A DNA stretch of 64,000 nt from Karstenula rhodostoma CBS 690.94 (lineage: Eukaryota > Ascomycota > Dothideomycetes > Pleosporales > Didymosphaeriaceae), in NCBI GenBank assembly GCA_010093485.1, contig MU001497.1, positions 1,295,773-1,359,772 of the forward strand. Reading direction: 5' to 3'. Shown here piece by piece: positions 1 through 12,779 of the stretch. The notes beneath the pieces were generated by a model. The model saw only the letters and a program-made list of their open reading frames with translations. It made no database searches and was not told the origin of the DNA. The first letter of the stretch is position 1, and each line of letters opens with the position of its first letter. The translations under genes and the position numbers were made by a program.

Positions 1-2166
1 TTTAGCCTTTTACTTATATAGTCTATATAGATTATAATAAGTATTAATTACTAGTCTAAAAAAGTATAATCTACTATATTCTTTTTTTATTAAGTCTAAT
101 AAATAAATAAGGAAGAGCTTAATCCTAATAGTACTCTATTCTAGAGTAGAAAATTAATACTTTAGAGATATAAAAAATACCTATCTATACTTAATAGCCT
201 CTACTATATTAATTTCCTTTTATATTTTAATTATAAGAGTAAAATCCCCTCTAGGTAATTTAGGGCTAAACTATATATCCTATTCTATTATCTATAGTAC
301 TCTCCTATATTAGATCTAGCCTACTTCTATTATATTAAGTTTATATTTTATTATTCCTTCTAGTATATAAATAATATTTATAACTTTTAAGGATAGTTAT
401 TTAAGACTAATACTAAGGCCTATTACTATTATTATATATATTATACCTATAAGTATATTAATTATTATAGAGATAATCTTAATTAGGTAAAGATAAAGGA
501 CTTAGAATTTAAAGAAATACCTATTTAAAACTAATTTAAGTTAAATAAGCTAGTAGCTTAAGGACCTACTATTAATAGTAAACTAGTTAACTAAGATATA
601 TTAGGGTCTAGGCCTATTAACTATACTAAGGACTAGAGTACTAAGGAATATAATAACTACTAGAATCTAAGTAATTTAATCTACTAGAAGTAGTTAATCT
701 AGGAGTATTCTATTACTAGAGTAGAATAGCCTAATACTAATTCTAATACTCTAGCTACTTAATAAAGGATTACCTTTAATATAGTAATAAATTATTTTAA
801 AGTAATCCTTAATAAGAGGATATTACTATACCTTCTTATTAATCTTAATAGGAAAGCTAGTACTAGTAAAACCTATATTATTAAAATAATTTTAACTTAC
901 CTTAATTAACTAGCTAAGGAAGTAGGTATACTATCTTCTATTATCTAATCTATACCTATTAAAATTATTATATTTCTAATTAATAGCTAAATAATTAATA
1001 GTCTTTTCTAGATTCTAATTATATATATAGGAGGGATTATACTACTACTATCTACTATTATTCTATAGTAGTTATAGTTTACTTTCTCCTCTATATACTA
1101 TTTTATTATTAATAAGAAGTTTATAGTTAGTCTTAATATACTAGTTTAGATTAGTATTTAACTTAGTAAGATCTATCTTTAATTTATATACCTCCCTTTT
1201 ACTAGTCTAAATATTATTATATCTAGAGATTTTTATTAGTTACTACCTATTATCTAGTAACCTTTATATAATCTATTACTAAGTAAAGGACCTATTAATA
1301 CCTATATAAAGTAGCTCTACTAGTAATTCTTAAAAACTATTATTTTTAATACTATTTAATACTAATAAGGAAATAGTAAAGCTAACTTTTAGAATACCCT
1401 CTTATAACTTTAAGTTAATAAAAGTACTTAGTAGGACTAGTTACTATTCTAAACTTATTATAAGGCTATTCTTTTAAATTTAGAGATAAATATTTTTTAT
1501 AATTCTATATACCTCTATACTAAGTACTATAAGGTTAATATAATTAATTATAATTATTTTTAGGACTAATACTAGCTAGTATTAGCCTACTATACTAAAT
1601 ATAATAACCTTATATATATAATAATACTATTAATAGAAGCTAGTAATCTAGAGAATAAACTTCTCCTTTTTATTAATACTAAAGTTATACTTCTAGCTAA
1701 TACTTAGACTAAGTATAGTCTTATTAATAGAGCTATTAGTAAGGTTAATAATATTATATAGTATCTAGCTACTATAAACTATATAAAGGAACCCCCTTTA
1801 ACTATTTTTACTACTTTTAATTAGTATATAGGGCCTAGTCTATATACTATAGAGATAGGTAAAATAGCTATACCTATTTTTCTTATATCTTATAAATTCC
1901 TTTATAACTAAATAGTTATTATATAGGTCTAGTTTCCTCTCTATTTAGTATAGGCTATTATAGTATATAAGTCCTAAGGTTTTAATTTTACTTTAACTAG
2001 AATATTTATATCTAGAGAAAAGAACTTTATTACTAGTTTACTATATATTACCCTATTATATATATAGAGTATTAAAAGTTTTATATTTAAAACTTCTTTT
2101 CCTTTCTAGTATTTAAGGTCTAAAGATAGGAAATATATAAAAATAAAAAAGAAGAATAAATAATAA
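1..2166 (+). pseudogene. PIF1-type DNA helicase relic (Helitron-like)
   Basis: This is a decayed superfamily-1 helicase of the PIF1 type, the helicase half of Helitron Rep/helicase proteins. Its motifs lie in one frame (codon starts at positions 1, 4, 7...). Walker A at 847-873 reads NRKASTSKT, which becomes DGKAGTGKT when G-to-A changes are reversed. The Walker B-like IINKK at 1105-1119 corresponds to IIDEK. RDFY*LLP at 1225-1248 corresponds to GDFYQLPP. AIIVYKS*G at 1954-1980 corresponds to the AxTVHKSQG box. The C-terminal part up to about 2166 fits the end of the PIF1 fold. The frame holds for over 1.1 kb despite dozens of stops, so the damage is point mutation and not indels. The 5' part, where a Rep domain would be, lies outside the window. 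A host PIF1 copy is possible, but the residues upstream of Walker A fit the Helitron linker better. Confidence 0.85.
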
Positions 2167-3882
2167 AGATTAAATTAGTTACTTTTATATTTAGGAATTA
2201 TCTTCTAGCTATTATAAAGTCTAATACCTTTTAGTATACCTAATACTATACTTTCTACTAATTTATTATCTAGTCCTTATTTTTAATACTATAAAGTATA
2301 TCTATAATTTAATTTATATTATTAGGTAAATTTTCTTTATTACTAAATATTATATCTAGAATATAAGTAGCCTCTTTATTAGTAAATCTACTTACTTTAA
2401 ATATATAGTCCCTAACTTATTAGTAATATCTAATACTATAGCTAATATTTTACTTATAAAGTAAAGTATAGTATATACTTTTTATATAAACTAGGAAGTA
2501 GTAGAGTAATATCCTCTTTATATATATTCTAGTATACTATATAGACTATAGATTAGTAGAAAAAGCTAGTAAATTAGACTATATAGAATAGACTAATAAG
2601 TATTCTCTCTTATTTAGACTATAGAATTATAAATAGTAGGTAAGTAATTCTTAAAATCTTATATATAGAGAGATATTATATAGCTAATAAGGTTACCTTA
2701 TATAGTATATAATACTATATTAAATTAGTTAAGAATACTATAGTTTAAATAGGAACTTACCTTTATACTCTTTTAAGCTAATATTTTTTTTATTAGAATT
2801 AAATTCTAAACTTATATATCTAATCTAGCTAGTATCTATTTAATCTATATCTAGTAGGTATTAATAAGGTATTAGTTTTAAAATACTTATATACTTATAA
2901 ATAGGAAATCTTTATCCTATAGGTTATTAAGAAAAGTTTTAAAACTTTAGTAAAAATAGTTCTACTTCTTATATAGAGTTTTAAAGTATTTAGTAGTCTT
3001 ATCTTTTATAATAATCTAGGTATTAAGTATAGTTATATTCTTAATACTAATCTTAGTATTAAAAACTTTTTATCTAAAGGCCTTCTAGTTTATTTTAACT
3101 TCTTCTTTTTTATTTCTCTTAAGAATAGTAGATAAGTTAAGTAATTACTAATCTAAAGTCTTTAATAATAAGGCTTTAGTATTAATTAAAATATTAAGTA
3201 GTTAGGTAGATATTAATATTATTAGAATTAGAGTAAAGAAACTAGAAATATTAAAATACTAAGCTTACTTCTTTATAAACTACTTAGCCTTAATTTTACT
3301 AATATCTTAGCTAGTATAAGCTACTATTTTATAGTATTAAGTAGTTCTAGTATTAAAGCTATTAAATATATTAGTACCTAATACTACTTAATATTTCTTT
3401 AACTTACTATATTATATTATATATATTATTTAACTAGATATATAACTACTTTAGTATATTAGACTAGTCTCTTATTAGTAGCTAATTAATAATTAGCTAT
3501 ATAGCTAGTAGAAAGGTATTTTTCTAGAACTTAGAATAATATATATTATCTACTATTTTATTATACTCTATAATAAGCTCTTTACTAGTCTTTTTTATTT
3601 AAGTAGCTATATTTTTCTTTATACTTTTATTTAAAGAGTACTCTTTAGTACCTTTATACTATTTAATATTAAATAGGTCTATTATAGTAGAGGTATTAGG
3701 TAAGTATTAGATATAAGGTAATAGGTAGGTATTAGGTATAGAATAAGTAACTATATAGTCCTATAATATAGAGTATAAAAGAAAGGTAATAAAGGTAAAT
3801 AGAAAAAGTTATTAATAAATATTATAAATAAATTTTATATAATTAAACCCTACTATTATATATCTATCTATTAAGTACTTAT
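2167..3882. other. unassigned RIP-degraded sequence
   Basis: No motif could be recognised in any frame. Composition matches the neighbours, with CA and TG nearly absent. It follows the helicase relic directly, so it may be the 3' part of the same Helitron-like element, but no Helitron terminus (hairpin followed by CTRR) was found. Confidence 0.4.
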
Positions 3883-4235
3883 ACTATAAATACTAAAATA
3901 TTTTTACTTATTTAAGTAAAGATAAATATACCTTACCTAAAAGTAGGAATATTCTATTACTTTTTTTATTATATAGACTAATACTACCTAATACCCTATA
4001 TATATTTAAGATAGTTTAAATATATTAAGTTTTTATAGAGTTAGAATATATTTACTTTTTATTCTTACTATAAATACTAAGGCGCCTTTATAATTTATTT
4101 ATTAAAGTAAAGGTAAATATATCTCGCCTAAAAGTAGAAATATTTTATTACTTTTTTTACTATATAAACTAATACTATCTAATACCTTATATATACTTAT
4201 AATAGCTTAAATAGGTTAAGTTTTTATAAATATAG
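3883..4235. repeat. tandem duplication, period about 184 bp
   Basis: Unit 1 (about 3883-4040) and unit 2 (about 4067-4232) share the same order of blocks: ACTATAAATACTAA, then AAGTAAAGRTAAATATA, a CTAAAAGTAGRAATATT block, a T-rich run, AGACTAATACTA and a final AAGTTTTTATA. Unit 2 keeps GGCGCC and TCGCC where unit 1 has AT-rich sequence, so the two units were mutated independently after duplication. Confidence 0.7.
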
Positions 4236-4592
4236 AGTTCTTTTTCTAATTTATTACCTTTTACCTTTACTTTTTTCTAGTTTACTTTTACTTATATTAT
4301 ATACGCGCGCTAAGTAAGCCTATTATATAATTTATATAAGTACTATAATTTTTACTCTTTTACCCTCTCTCTTCTTTACCTTAATACTATAAACTATTAA
4401 CCCTCTTTAATTAATTCTACCTATAAATAATCTCTATAAATTTACTAGTATAGTATTATATAAAAAGATTAAGCCTTTATACTCTATTAATAGTAAGGGT
4501 AAGGATAAGGCTAAGACTTAAAATAAGTTAAGTATTAGTTCTAAGTATTAGCCCTATACTTATATATTATAGCTAGTCTATCTAGTTATCTA
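4236..4592. other. unassigned interval before the H3-like pseudogene
   Basis: No recognisable coding. A small CG-bearing patch (ACGCGCGC near 4303) survives. By position this would hold the promoter of the H3-like gene, but no promoter element can be identified with confidence. Confidence 0.3.
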
Positions 4593-5130
4593 ATAACTAC
4601 TAAAACCCTTTATAAGACTACTACTTCTAGTTTACCTACTAAGGCTTAGTAATCTACTCTAACTATTAGTAGTATTAAAAAGCCTTATTACTATAAATCT
4701 AGTAGTAAGTATAGTACTAGTATTAGGCTAGTATTAGGCTAATATTCTTTAGCTATAGCTTTTTATAAGATTTATTAGTTCTAGAAGAATACTAACTTAT
4801 TTATCCCTAAGCTACTATTCTAGTGCCTAGTAAGGGAGATAGCTATTAATTATAATATCTTCTACTTTACCTACTATACTCTCCCTAAGACTATTAATAA
4901 AAACTTAGTCTATAGTTTTTATTTCTAGCCTAATACTATTATAGTTCTTTAAGAAGTCTCTAAGGCCTTTCTAGTTTATTTTTTTAAGTATAAGTACTAG
5001 TTCTAGTATTAGGCTCTATTATATTTATTAACTAAATTTAGGTATACTACTAGCCTATATCTATACTAAGTATATTATTATTATAAAATATAATATCTAG
5101 TATATTTACTAACTTACTAGGATAATTAAT
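4593..5130 (+). pseudogene. RIP-destroyed histone H3-like gene with introns
   Basis: Four blocks line up with histone H3, and most mismatches are C-to-T or G-to-A. Tail: 4653-4703 reads STLTISSIKKPYYYKSS against H3 residues 28-44 (SAPATGGVKKPHRYKPG). Helix N and alpha-1: 4755-4844 matches V46-A75, including KLLF*CLVREIA for KLPFQRLVREIA. Alpha-2: 4917-4988 matches L82-E105, including L*EVSKAFLVYFFK for LQEASEAFLVxLFE. C-terminal block: 5059-5115 matches I112-L130, reading ITK-YIIII then NI* and IY*L. The blocks are separated by a 48 bp insert with intron signals (GTAAGTAT at 4705, CTAAT branch site, TTTAG ending at 4752) and by about 54 and 52 bp of extra sequence, also intron-sized. A likely start is ATA at 4593 (from ATG). 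The K-K-P-H-R-Y tail and PFQR favour canonical H3; F at residue 99 recalls CenH3. Non-RIP mismatches exist (for example P at R63, and residues 76-81 and 106-111). Confidence 0.85.
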
Positions 5131-5554
5131 CCTTACTAGAATATATTATTTTAGTTTATCTAGCGCTAGGCTTATATATAAGTATTAGGCTAGATATTAG
5201 AACTAATACCTCTATTTACTAATTATATTTTAGGGTATTTATATATAAAGAATAAAGTTTATAATAGTAATAAGTTTTTATTAATTAGGTTTTTAAGGAA
5301 AATACTACTCTCTAGAGTTTAGTAGGTAATTTAGTACTACCTTAATAGTAGTATAATACTAGGTAAAATACCTCTTTAGTATAGTTAGATAGTTCTAGCC
5401 TATTTAGCCCTACTAACTATACTTTCTTAAATTTTTTTTTTTTCTATACTATAATTCTTATATAGTTACTATATACTTCCTCTTTTATCTTTATAGGTAA
5501 TAAGGGTTTATTATAAATATACTAATTTAGTTTATATAGATTAGTAATATATTT
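5131..5554. other. unassigned interval
   Basis: AT-rich sequence between the H3-like pseudogene and copia copy 1. It may include the 3' flank of the H3 gene. No copia LTR is present here, so copy 1 ends abruptly at about 5555. Confidence 0.3.
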
Positions 5555-8500
5555 TTTATTTTCTAGTAGGTCTACCCTATAAATAGCTAAGAGATAGACT
5601 TATAAGAGGCTATATATACTTTTAAATATAATATATCTACTCCTTATAAGTATTATACTTTATAGTAACTCTATAAAATAGGCCTAAATATTAATTATTA
5701 TAGTATAGATTAGTAGTAGTCTAATTTTAATTACCCTAAGAAGTATTTATATAGTTATAATAAGTTTTTTAAAATTAAGAAATTTCTTATTTATAGTTAG
5801 GGTAGCTTTAGATATAGGTATTTTAAATACTCTAATATATTAGAAATATAGTAGTATACTTAGTTTTATAAGCTCTTTAATTAGATACTTAATATATTTA
5901 AGTAGAATAAATTTTTTTTATTTTTTTTTTATTTTTTCTTTTATTCTCTAGTTAAAAAGTATTTTTTATAATTAAATCTAATAAATCTTTATTTACTTTA
6001 CTTCTTTTATATTTATAATTATAAAACTTATATCTTAAAGGTTAAATAGCTATATAAATTTAATAAACTACTATTTTAATAGTACTTTTATTAAGCTATT
6101 TATAGGTATTTTACTTATTTTAAGATATAAAACCTTAAATAATCCTTTTATATATTCTTATTATAGCTATATATTCTAGATATTAATATAGTAAAGGTAT
6201 ATAGTAATTCTTTTATTTTTTCTAATTACTAGTCTAATTATCTACTAGTTATTATAGTAGATTTATTAGAGTAATCCTAAGTCTAGTATAAGTTTAGTAA
6301 AAAAGTACTTTAAAACTATTATTTCTTTATTAATATACTCTAGAGTAAGAAGCTCTACTTCTATAGTTAAAATTATAATTATACTTTAATAAGCTATCTT
6401 CTATAGAATAGTACTACTAAATAGTAAAGTAATATACCTATAAAATAATTATTTTATTAATAGATTATCTATAAAAGATATATTTCTATAGATAAGTAGG
6501 TTTAGACTATTATATCTACTAAACTAAATTACTTTCTAGCGTATCCTATAGAGGTATAAAATTACTTAATTAACTACTACTTTATACTTTATACTTAGGT
6601 TAGTAAAAAAGAAGGATAGCTTTAATATAGTAAATATAATATTTAATTATAGTATAATTACTATATATAATACTAATCTAATCTTTTTTTAATAACTCTT
6701 AATCTATTATAGTAATATTTTACTTTTACTTTTTTTTAAGCTTATTAATTAAGAAAGGAGTAGGTAGAAAGCTATTAGTTTTATAAAGTTTAAATTTTTT
6801 TATAATCTTATTAATATATATATTATATATAAGTATAATTATCTAATTATCTTAGTTTCTAATTACTTATACTTTAAAAAACTACTTAATTAGTCTCTTA
6901 TCTTTAATTTTATATTTATTTATAACCTTATTCTATAGTATTTAAGCTTACTCTCTATAATTATTATAATATAAAAGTAGTATATTATCTATATAAAATA
7001 GTATTAGAATTTTCTAATTTCTAGAAAGGAATAAATAAGGCTCTTCTTTTAAAGCTTTAAGCCCTTTAGCTTTAAATAAGCGGGAAAACTCTTTATACTA
7101 GAGAAATAATAAGTTTTTTAAACTATAAAGAGCTTAATTTAATCTTATATATATTTCTAGTATTTTAAACCTATCTAGAAGTTTATAGGTTATAGAATTA
7201 TCTATTATAATTATAATATTTAGAAATACTTCTATAATATTATATTATTTAATCTTAAGGTTAAACTCTATAGTAATTATTATTACTACTTAAAATAACC
7301 TTACTATAAGTATAGTAGTATAGATTAAGTATAGAATATTTTTTAGTTAAAAGTCCCTTTTAACTATAATATAAGCTTTATAATTCTTAAATTAACTATT
7401 CTAATTAAGCTTATATATAAATATCTATTTTAATAGAAGTAGGTATTCTATTACTTATAATTAAAGTAGTTTTATTTAAGTTCCTTTCTACTATAGGGTA
7501 GTAATCTCTTTAATTATAGCCTATTTAAATAGCTTTTCTAAAGAATAAGAAAATAGATATTTCTAGAATATTAGTTCTAATAATAGCTTATTTCTATATA
7601 GATAAGCTAGTAATATTACTAATTTTAGTTTCTTAAGTATAGCTATTATAACTACTATATTTAGTATTTTATAGCCTTTATACTTATTCTAGGTTTTATT
7701 TACTCCTAGTATAAATATATATATAAAGTTAATCTAGAAACTATTTTTTAAAGATAGATTTACTATTAGTATATATATACTAAAATTTAATTTATCCCTT
7801 AGTTAATTATTATAATCTATATTTTATTATCTTAACCTTTAAACTAGTAAATACCTATTTATTAATTAGTTAATTTTAGATATTTTTTTTTAAAGTTATC
7901 TACTTACTCTATTTACTATAAGGAAGATACACTATTACTTTTAGCTTATTAGTAAATTTCTTACTTTATTTAGTAGTATAGAGTTAGTTATACTAGATTA
8001 AAAGATAGTAGTAGGGTTTTAAAGCTCTTACTTTAAAAAAATATTATTTTAAGGCTCTAATTTACTAACTCTTTTAGTTAAATTCTAATTCTAGTAGTTT
8101 CTAATATCTTTATAATTATATTAATTAGTTTTTATAATATCTAGCTATAGTATTATATCTAGGGTTATAAGTCCTATATTTAAATCTTAGTTTCTATAAA
8201 TTTTTAACTACTAGCTAGCTATATCTATAGCTTATATAGTAGTTAATATTATTACTTTTTAATTCCTTAGCTAGCTATTCTTAGAATCTATCTATTCTAA
8301 TTCTTTACTTTTAAGTAATTACTTAATATTTTTAATTCTTATAGTACTTATATACTTATTTAAGCTAGAAGTAAGATTAATTATATTAAATATATTTTCT
8401 AGATTATTAATTTTATCCTTATAAATACTTTCTATAATTCTTAAAGTTTTTATTTTAAAAAGCTTAACTTTATATACTCTCTAATAAAAGGTTATCTTAT

Positions 8501-11438
8501 TAAATATAATATTCTTAGTTATAATTATTTAATTAAGTATAAAAACCTATATTCTATAAATATTAGAAGTTTAATAGCCTATTAAATACCTAATATAAGC
8601 TTTTAAATTTATTTTAAATCCCCTTCTATTATACCTAGCTTTATAATTCTTTATTAAAGAATATACTTAGTATTTATAGGTATAAATTCTACTCTAGTCT
8701 AGATAGAGATCTACTATTATATATTATATAATTACTAGCTTATAGTATTAAAAGTATTATTAGAACTAGCTATCTAATATTTTATTTAGTAATTAGAAGC
8801 TATATATTATACTTAGGCTTATATTATATAACTAAACTACTATATTTATAATCTCTAACTATAGCTTTATTAGTAGATTCGTGCTAGACCTTATTTTTAC
8901 TATTTATTTAATTAGCTCTTTTCTAGTTTACTCTACTAAACTATTAGTTTTATATATATAAGGTAGTAAAGGGTTAATTATAATTTCTTTTTTAATTATC
9001 TATTCCTTATATTATAATATCCCTTATTATAGAAGTATTATTATATTATTATTCTACTAGATTTATATAATTTAGAGCTAGTACTTATTCTTTATAAAGG
9101 TTAATAGATATTTTATTAATTATAGAATTTCTAAAAGTATCTTCCCTTATAAATTAAAATTATAGAACTTCCTACTAAATTCTTCCTTTATTATAAGAAT
9201 CTAGGATTTAAGTATTTATCCTTACTCTATATTAAATAGGTCTTATATAATATAGTAGAATAGATATAATAAATATTTATATAATTATTATAAGATTACC
9301 TTACTTATATATATAATTATATAATACTTATATTCTTATTATTATATTCCTTTAATTAATATACTATATATACTAGAAACTAGAGCTTATAAAGCCTTTT
9401 TTCTAAAGTATTCTAATTACTTATACTATAGTTCTTTACTATCTAAGTAGGAGATATTTTCTCTTAATAGCTTAGATAATTAAATTATATTTATAACTAT
9501 AGGATAAGAGTATATAGGCTTATATTTAAAAAAAATAAAATTATACTTATACTATAGATTTATTATTATAATACTTTATTTAATTATTCTAATTCTTAGG
9601 GTATTATCTAAGCTAAGATACTAAATACTAACTTTTTTAAATTAAGCTTCTAAAATAATATTTATATAAAAGTTCTTAACTACTTTTATATTTTTAAGTA
9701 GTAGATTCTCTAATTATTTTTTATTCTTACTATAAAGAATATTCTTAATTAGTTAATTTCCTATTCCTAAAATAGATAGAGCTTAAATTCCTATTTTAAC
9801 TTAGTCTTCTATAGTTACTTTCTTAAAAGAACTAGTAACTAGAAGGTTCTAATTATTAATAAAGTAAATAGTAGCTATACTATCTAAAATTATACTCTTA
9901 GAAAGTAGATAAGAATTCTATATTATATTATAGATTCTATTCTTAAAGACTTTACTTAAAAAATTAATTAGATTAATAAGAGCTATTATAATACTACTAA
10001 AATAGTTAATAGTAAGCTATTTTTTATTATTTATTTTCTAATTAGTACTATTAATCTTAGTCTATAGCTTTAACTATTATAGGAATTTTAGATAGCTTAA
10101 AATCTTATTTTACTTTTTATTAGAAAGGTTAAATACTTAGAATCTATTAATTAGAGTACTAGTAATAACTATCTATAAGTATTAGTATTTAATTAGTTAC
10201 TATTTATATTAGGTATTCTTATAGAAGTAGTTAAAATAATTATTATTTTATATATTATTAGATAATTCCCTACTAGACTTAGTAGTCTAACTACTAAATA
10301 TTATATAGATACTAGTTCTTTTATAATTAGGGTAGAGTAATTATTTCTAGATTAATACTAAAAATACCTTTCTAATCTTAGAAAGTATTATTATAGGCCT
10401 TCTAAATATCTTATTAAGTAGGATTTATTACTTAATTAAGTAAGACTACTTAGGGGTAATCTTCTTACCTAAAGCTTTAAGGAAATTATAGGTTATAAGT
10501 ACTTCTTTAGTTTTTTTAATTAAGTATATAATTACTTTATAGTAAAGAAGTTACTATTTTTTAAATTAAGTTTTTAGATTCTACTATCTACTCTTTACTT
10601 TATTAAAATAAGTATAATACTATACTTAAATAAAGTTCTTAATTACTTCTTTAGTAGGTACTAAATTATTCTTTAGTATATAAAGTAGATATTATAAGGT
10701 AGATTTATTATTTTTAACTATATTAATTATTACTAGAGTAAGGAGATCTTAGGAGATAGTAGTATAAATCTAGTTCTAGAAATTTTATAGTTTAGAATAG
10801 TATATCTACTAGTTAGAAACTATAGTATAATATTCTATAATTCTTAAAATATAGCTTTCTTTATTCTTCTTATATAATTTAAGCTCCTACTTATAATCTT
10901 TAAGATTATTTAAAGTAACTAGTTAATATAGTTTCTCTAGAATAACTAGTTAAATAGGGTAATTATCCTTAATTAAAGGAACTATTAGACTATCTAGATT
11001 AATTTTAGACTAAATACTTTTAGAGTTTACTTAGAAATATAAGCTTATAAATTAATAAGACTAGCTTATTTAATTAATAAACTAGATTTAAGTAACTAGA
11101 ATAGTTAAATTACTTATAGCTTTATTAAATAAAGAAGACTTTTAGTATAATAGGAGAACCTAAAAGGGTATATTTAAGTAGTAAAGTATATAGAGAGAAT
11201 TATTCTATATTCTAAGTACTAGACTTATAATTATAGTAGAGAAAAGTAGCTTAAATATCCCTTTATTTAGGGAGTGAATTAATTAGATTACTATATAAAA
11301 AAAGATTTACTAAAAAGGCTAATTATATACTATACTTATCCTAAATTAGTTTAGTGCTTAGATTAAGGTACCCCTTATCGTGGCTAATTAGAGCTCTATA
11401 AACCCTAATATTACTAAGTATTATTTATATTCTTAATA
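5555..11438 (-). mobile_element. Ty1/copia retrotransposon copy 1, 3'-truncated
   Basis: Collinear with copies 2 (minus) and 3 (plus) of the same family. Read on the minus strand it has a 5' LTR (11232-11438), a primer site, gag-pol, and pol ending in RNase H. The reverse-transcriptase YVDD region falls near 6985-7000 on the minus strand. Homology stops at about 5555, inside the lysine-rich tract downstream of RNase H, so roughly the last 1.1 kb and the 3' LTR are missing. All frames are full of stops. The right flank of the LTR is ATTTA; no partner duplication exists because the other end is lost. Confidence 0.85.
11232..11438 (-). repeat. 5' LTR of copia copy 1
   Basis: 207 bp, matching the LTRs at 16390, 23222, 55556 and 62578 and the solo LTR at 15559. 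On its own strand it begins TATTAAGAATA and ends CTACTATA, that is, TG...CA ends after RIP. The CCTTATCGTGGC patch keeps CG and TG, so this LTR is less mutated than some others. Confidence 0.85.
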
Positions 11439-11574
11439 ATTTAATATTAGGTTTTTACTAAAATACTATATTAGTACTAACCTAATATCTATATTAGAAA
11501 AAAAAATTATAGTACCTTTTATTACTTACTTATTTAATAGTTTAATTCTCTTAACTATCCTTAATTATATTTAA

Positions 11575-12665
11575 CCTATACTTACTTAAAACTATATATA
11601 TTTATACTATATTCTATTATATTTAATACTTTTATAATATAATATACCTAGGAGTTTATTTATATTTAAAAATTACTTTAAAAACTATATTATTTAGCTT
11701 AATATAAACGTTTTATTTATAAATATCTATATTTCTATAACTTATAAAAAATAGATATTTTATAATATATTATTTATTTAAAATATATATTTAAGGTATA
11801 TAATATATTTAAAGTAGATAATTTAAATATACTATACTTCTAAACTTTAGAACTTTTAAAAGTTAATTAATATACTATCTTTATTAATATATCTCTTTTT
11901 TCTTTAAATATATACTATATATTCGTGTATTAGTAAAGTATAACGTACCTTTTTATCTCCCCTACTTTATTAAGTTACCCTACCTTATAGTGAATCTCTA
12001 TAATATATATACTATAATTTCTATAATAAGCTATTTAATAATACTTTATTAGTATATCTAGAGTTTAATACTTAGAGTAATAACTAGACTAATATCTAAA
12101 CTAATATCTAGACTAATATATATACTAATATCTAGACTAATACCTACTCTAATCTCTACTTACTTAAAACTATTTCAATTTATAGTATATTCTACTATAT
12201 TTAATCTTTTTATAGTATATTATATCTAGTACTCTATTTATATTTAAAAATTACTTTAAAAACTTTATTATTTAGCTAAATATAAATATTTTATTTATAA
12301 ATTTCTAAATTTCTAGAATTTAAAGAAAAATAGATATTTCTAAATATACTATTTATCTAAAATATATATTTAAGGTATATAATATAATTAGAGTATAGAG
12401 TTACTTTATTTATATTATTAAAGTAGTTAATTTAAATATACTATATTTCTAAATTTAAAACCTTTTTTAAATTTATTTATATATTATCCTTATTACTATA
12501 TCCCTTCTTTACTTATATATATAGTATAATTTCTATATTATATTACTTAATTATACTTTATTAGTATAGTTATAGTCTAATATCTAGACTAATATCTAAA
12601 CTAATACTTAGACTAATACCTAGTCTAATATCTAGACTTATACCTAGGCTAATATACTAGAAAGT
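11575..12665. repeat. large tandem duplication, units of about 0.5-0.6 kb
   Basis: Unit A (about 11575-12160) and unit B (about 12160-12665) share CTTACTTAAAACTAT, a long TTTATATTTAAAAATTACTTTAAAAAC block and ATATATTTAAGGTATATAAT in the same order. Each unit closes with a run of degenerate 12 bp repeats built on CTAGACTAATAT (about 12065-12150 and 12570-12655). Unit A is longer because a D retroposon (11920-12005) landed in it. No coding potential is seen. The source of the repeat is unknown. Confidence 0.75.
11920..12005 (+). mobile_element. D retroposon, 86 bp 5'-truncated copy (D10)
   Basis: Only the last 86 bp of the D family, ending GTGAATCTCTATAAT. The duplication TATATACTATA (11 bp) lies at 11909-11919 and 12006-12016. 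The copy keeps TTCGTGTATT and AACGTACC, so it is only partly RIP-mutated. Confidence 0.75.
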
Positions 12666-12779
12666 ATCTAGTATCTATATTATTCTATAATTTAGTATTT
12701 AAATAAGTCTTTATTACTTATTTATATATAAAATAAGCTAGTTTATATTAAAATAAATATAGTTTATATATATACTACT

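Noticed and set aside
2167..3882. Several long runs readable as peptides
   Set aside because: With CA and TG gone, most frames read as long leucine/isoleucine/tyrosine runs. Without a motif these are not evidence of a gene.
4988..5041. Exact borders for the third intron of the H3-like gene
   Set aside because: GTATAAG to TTTAG gives 54 bp, but restoring the frame to residue 112 needs about 52 bp, so the borders cannot be fixed from this mutated copy.
4593..5130. H3-like pseudogene as a clear CenH3 (CENP-A) gene
   Set aside because: F at residue 99 and a longer loop 1 region suggested this, but the KKPHRYKPG tail and PFQR are canonical H3, and the extra loop length is better explained by an intron.
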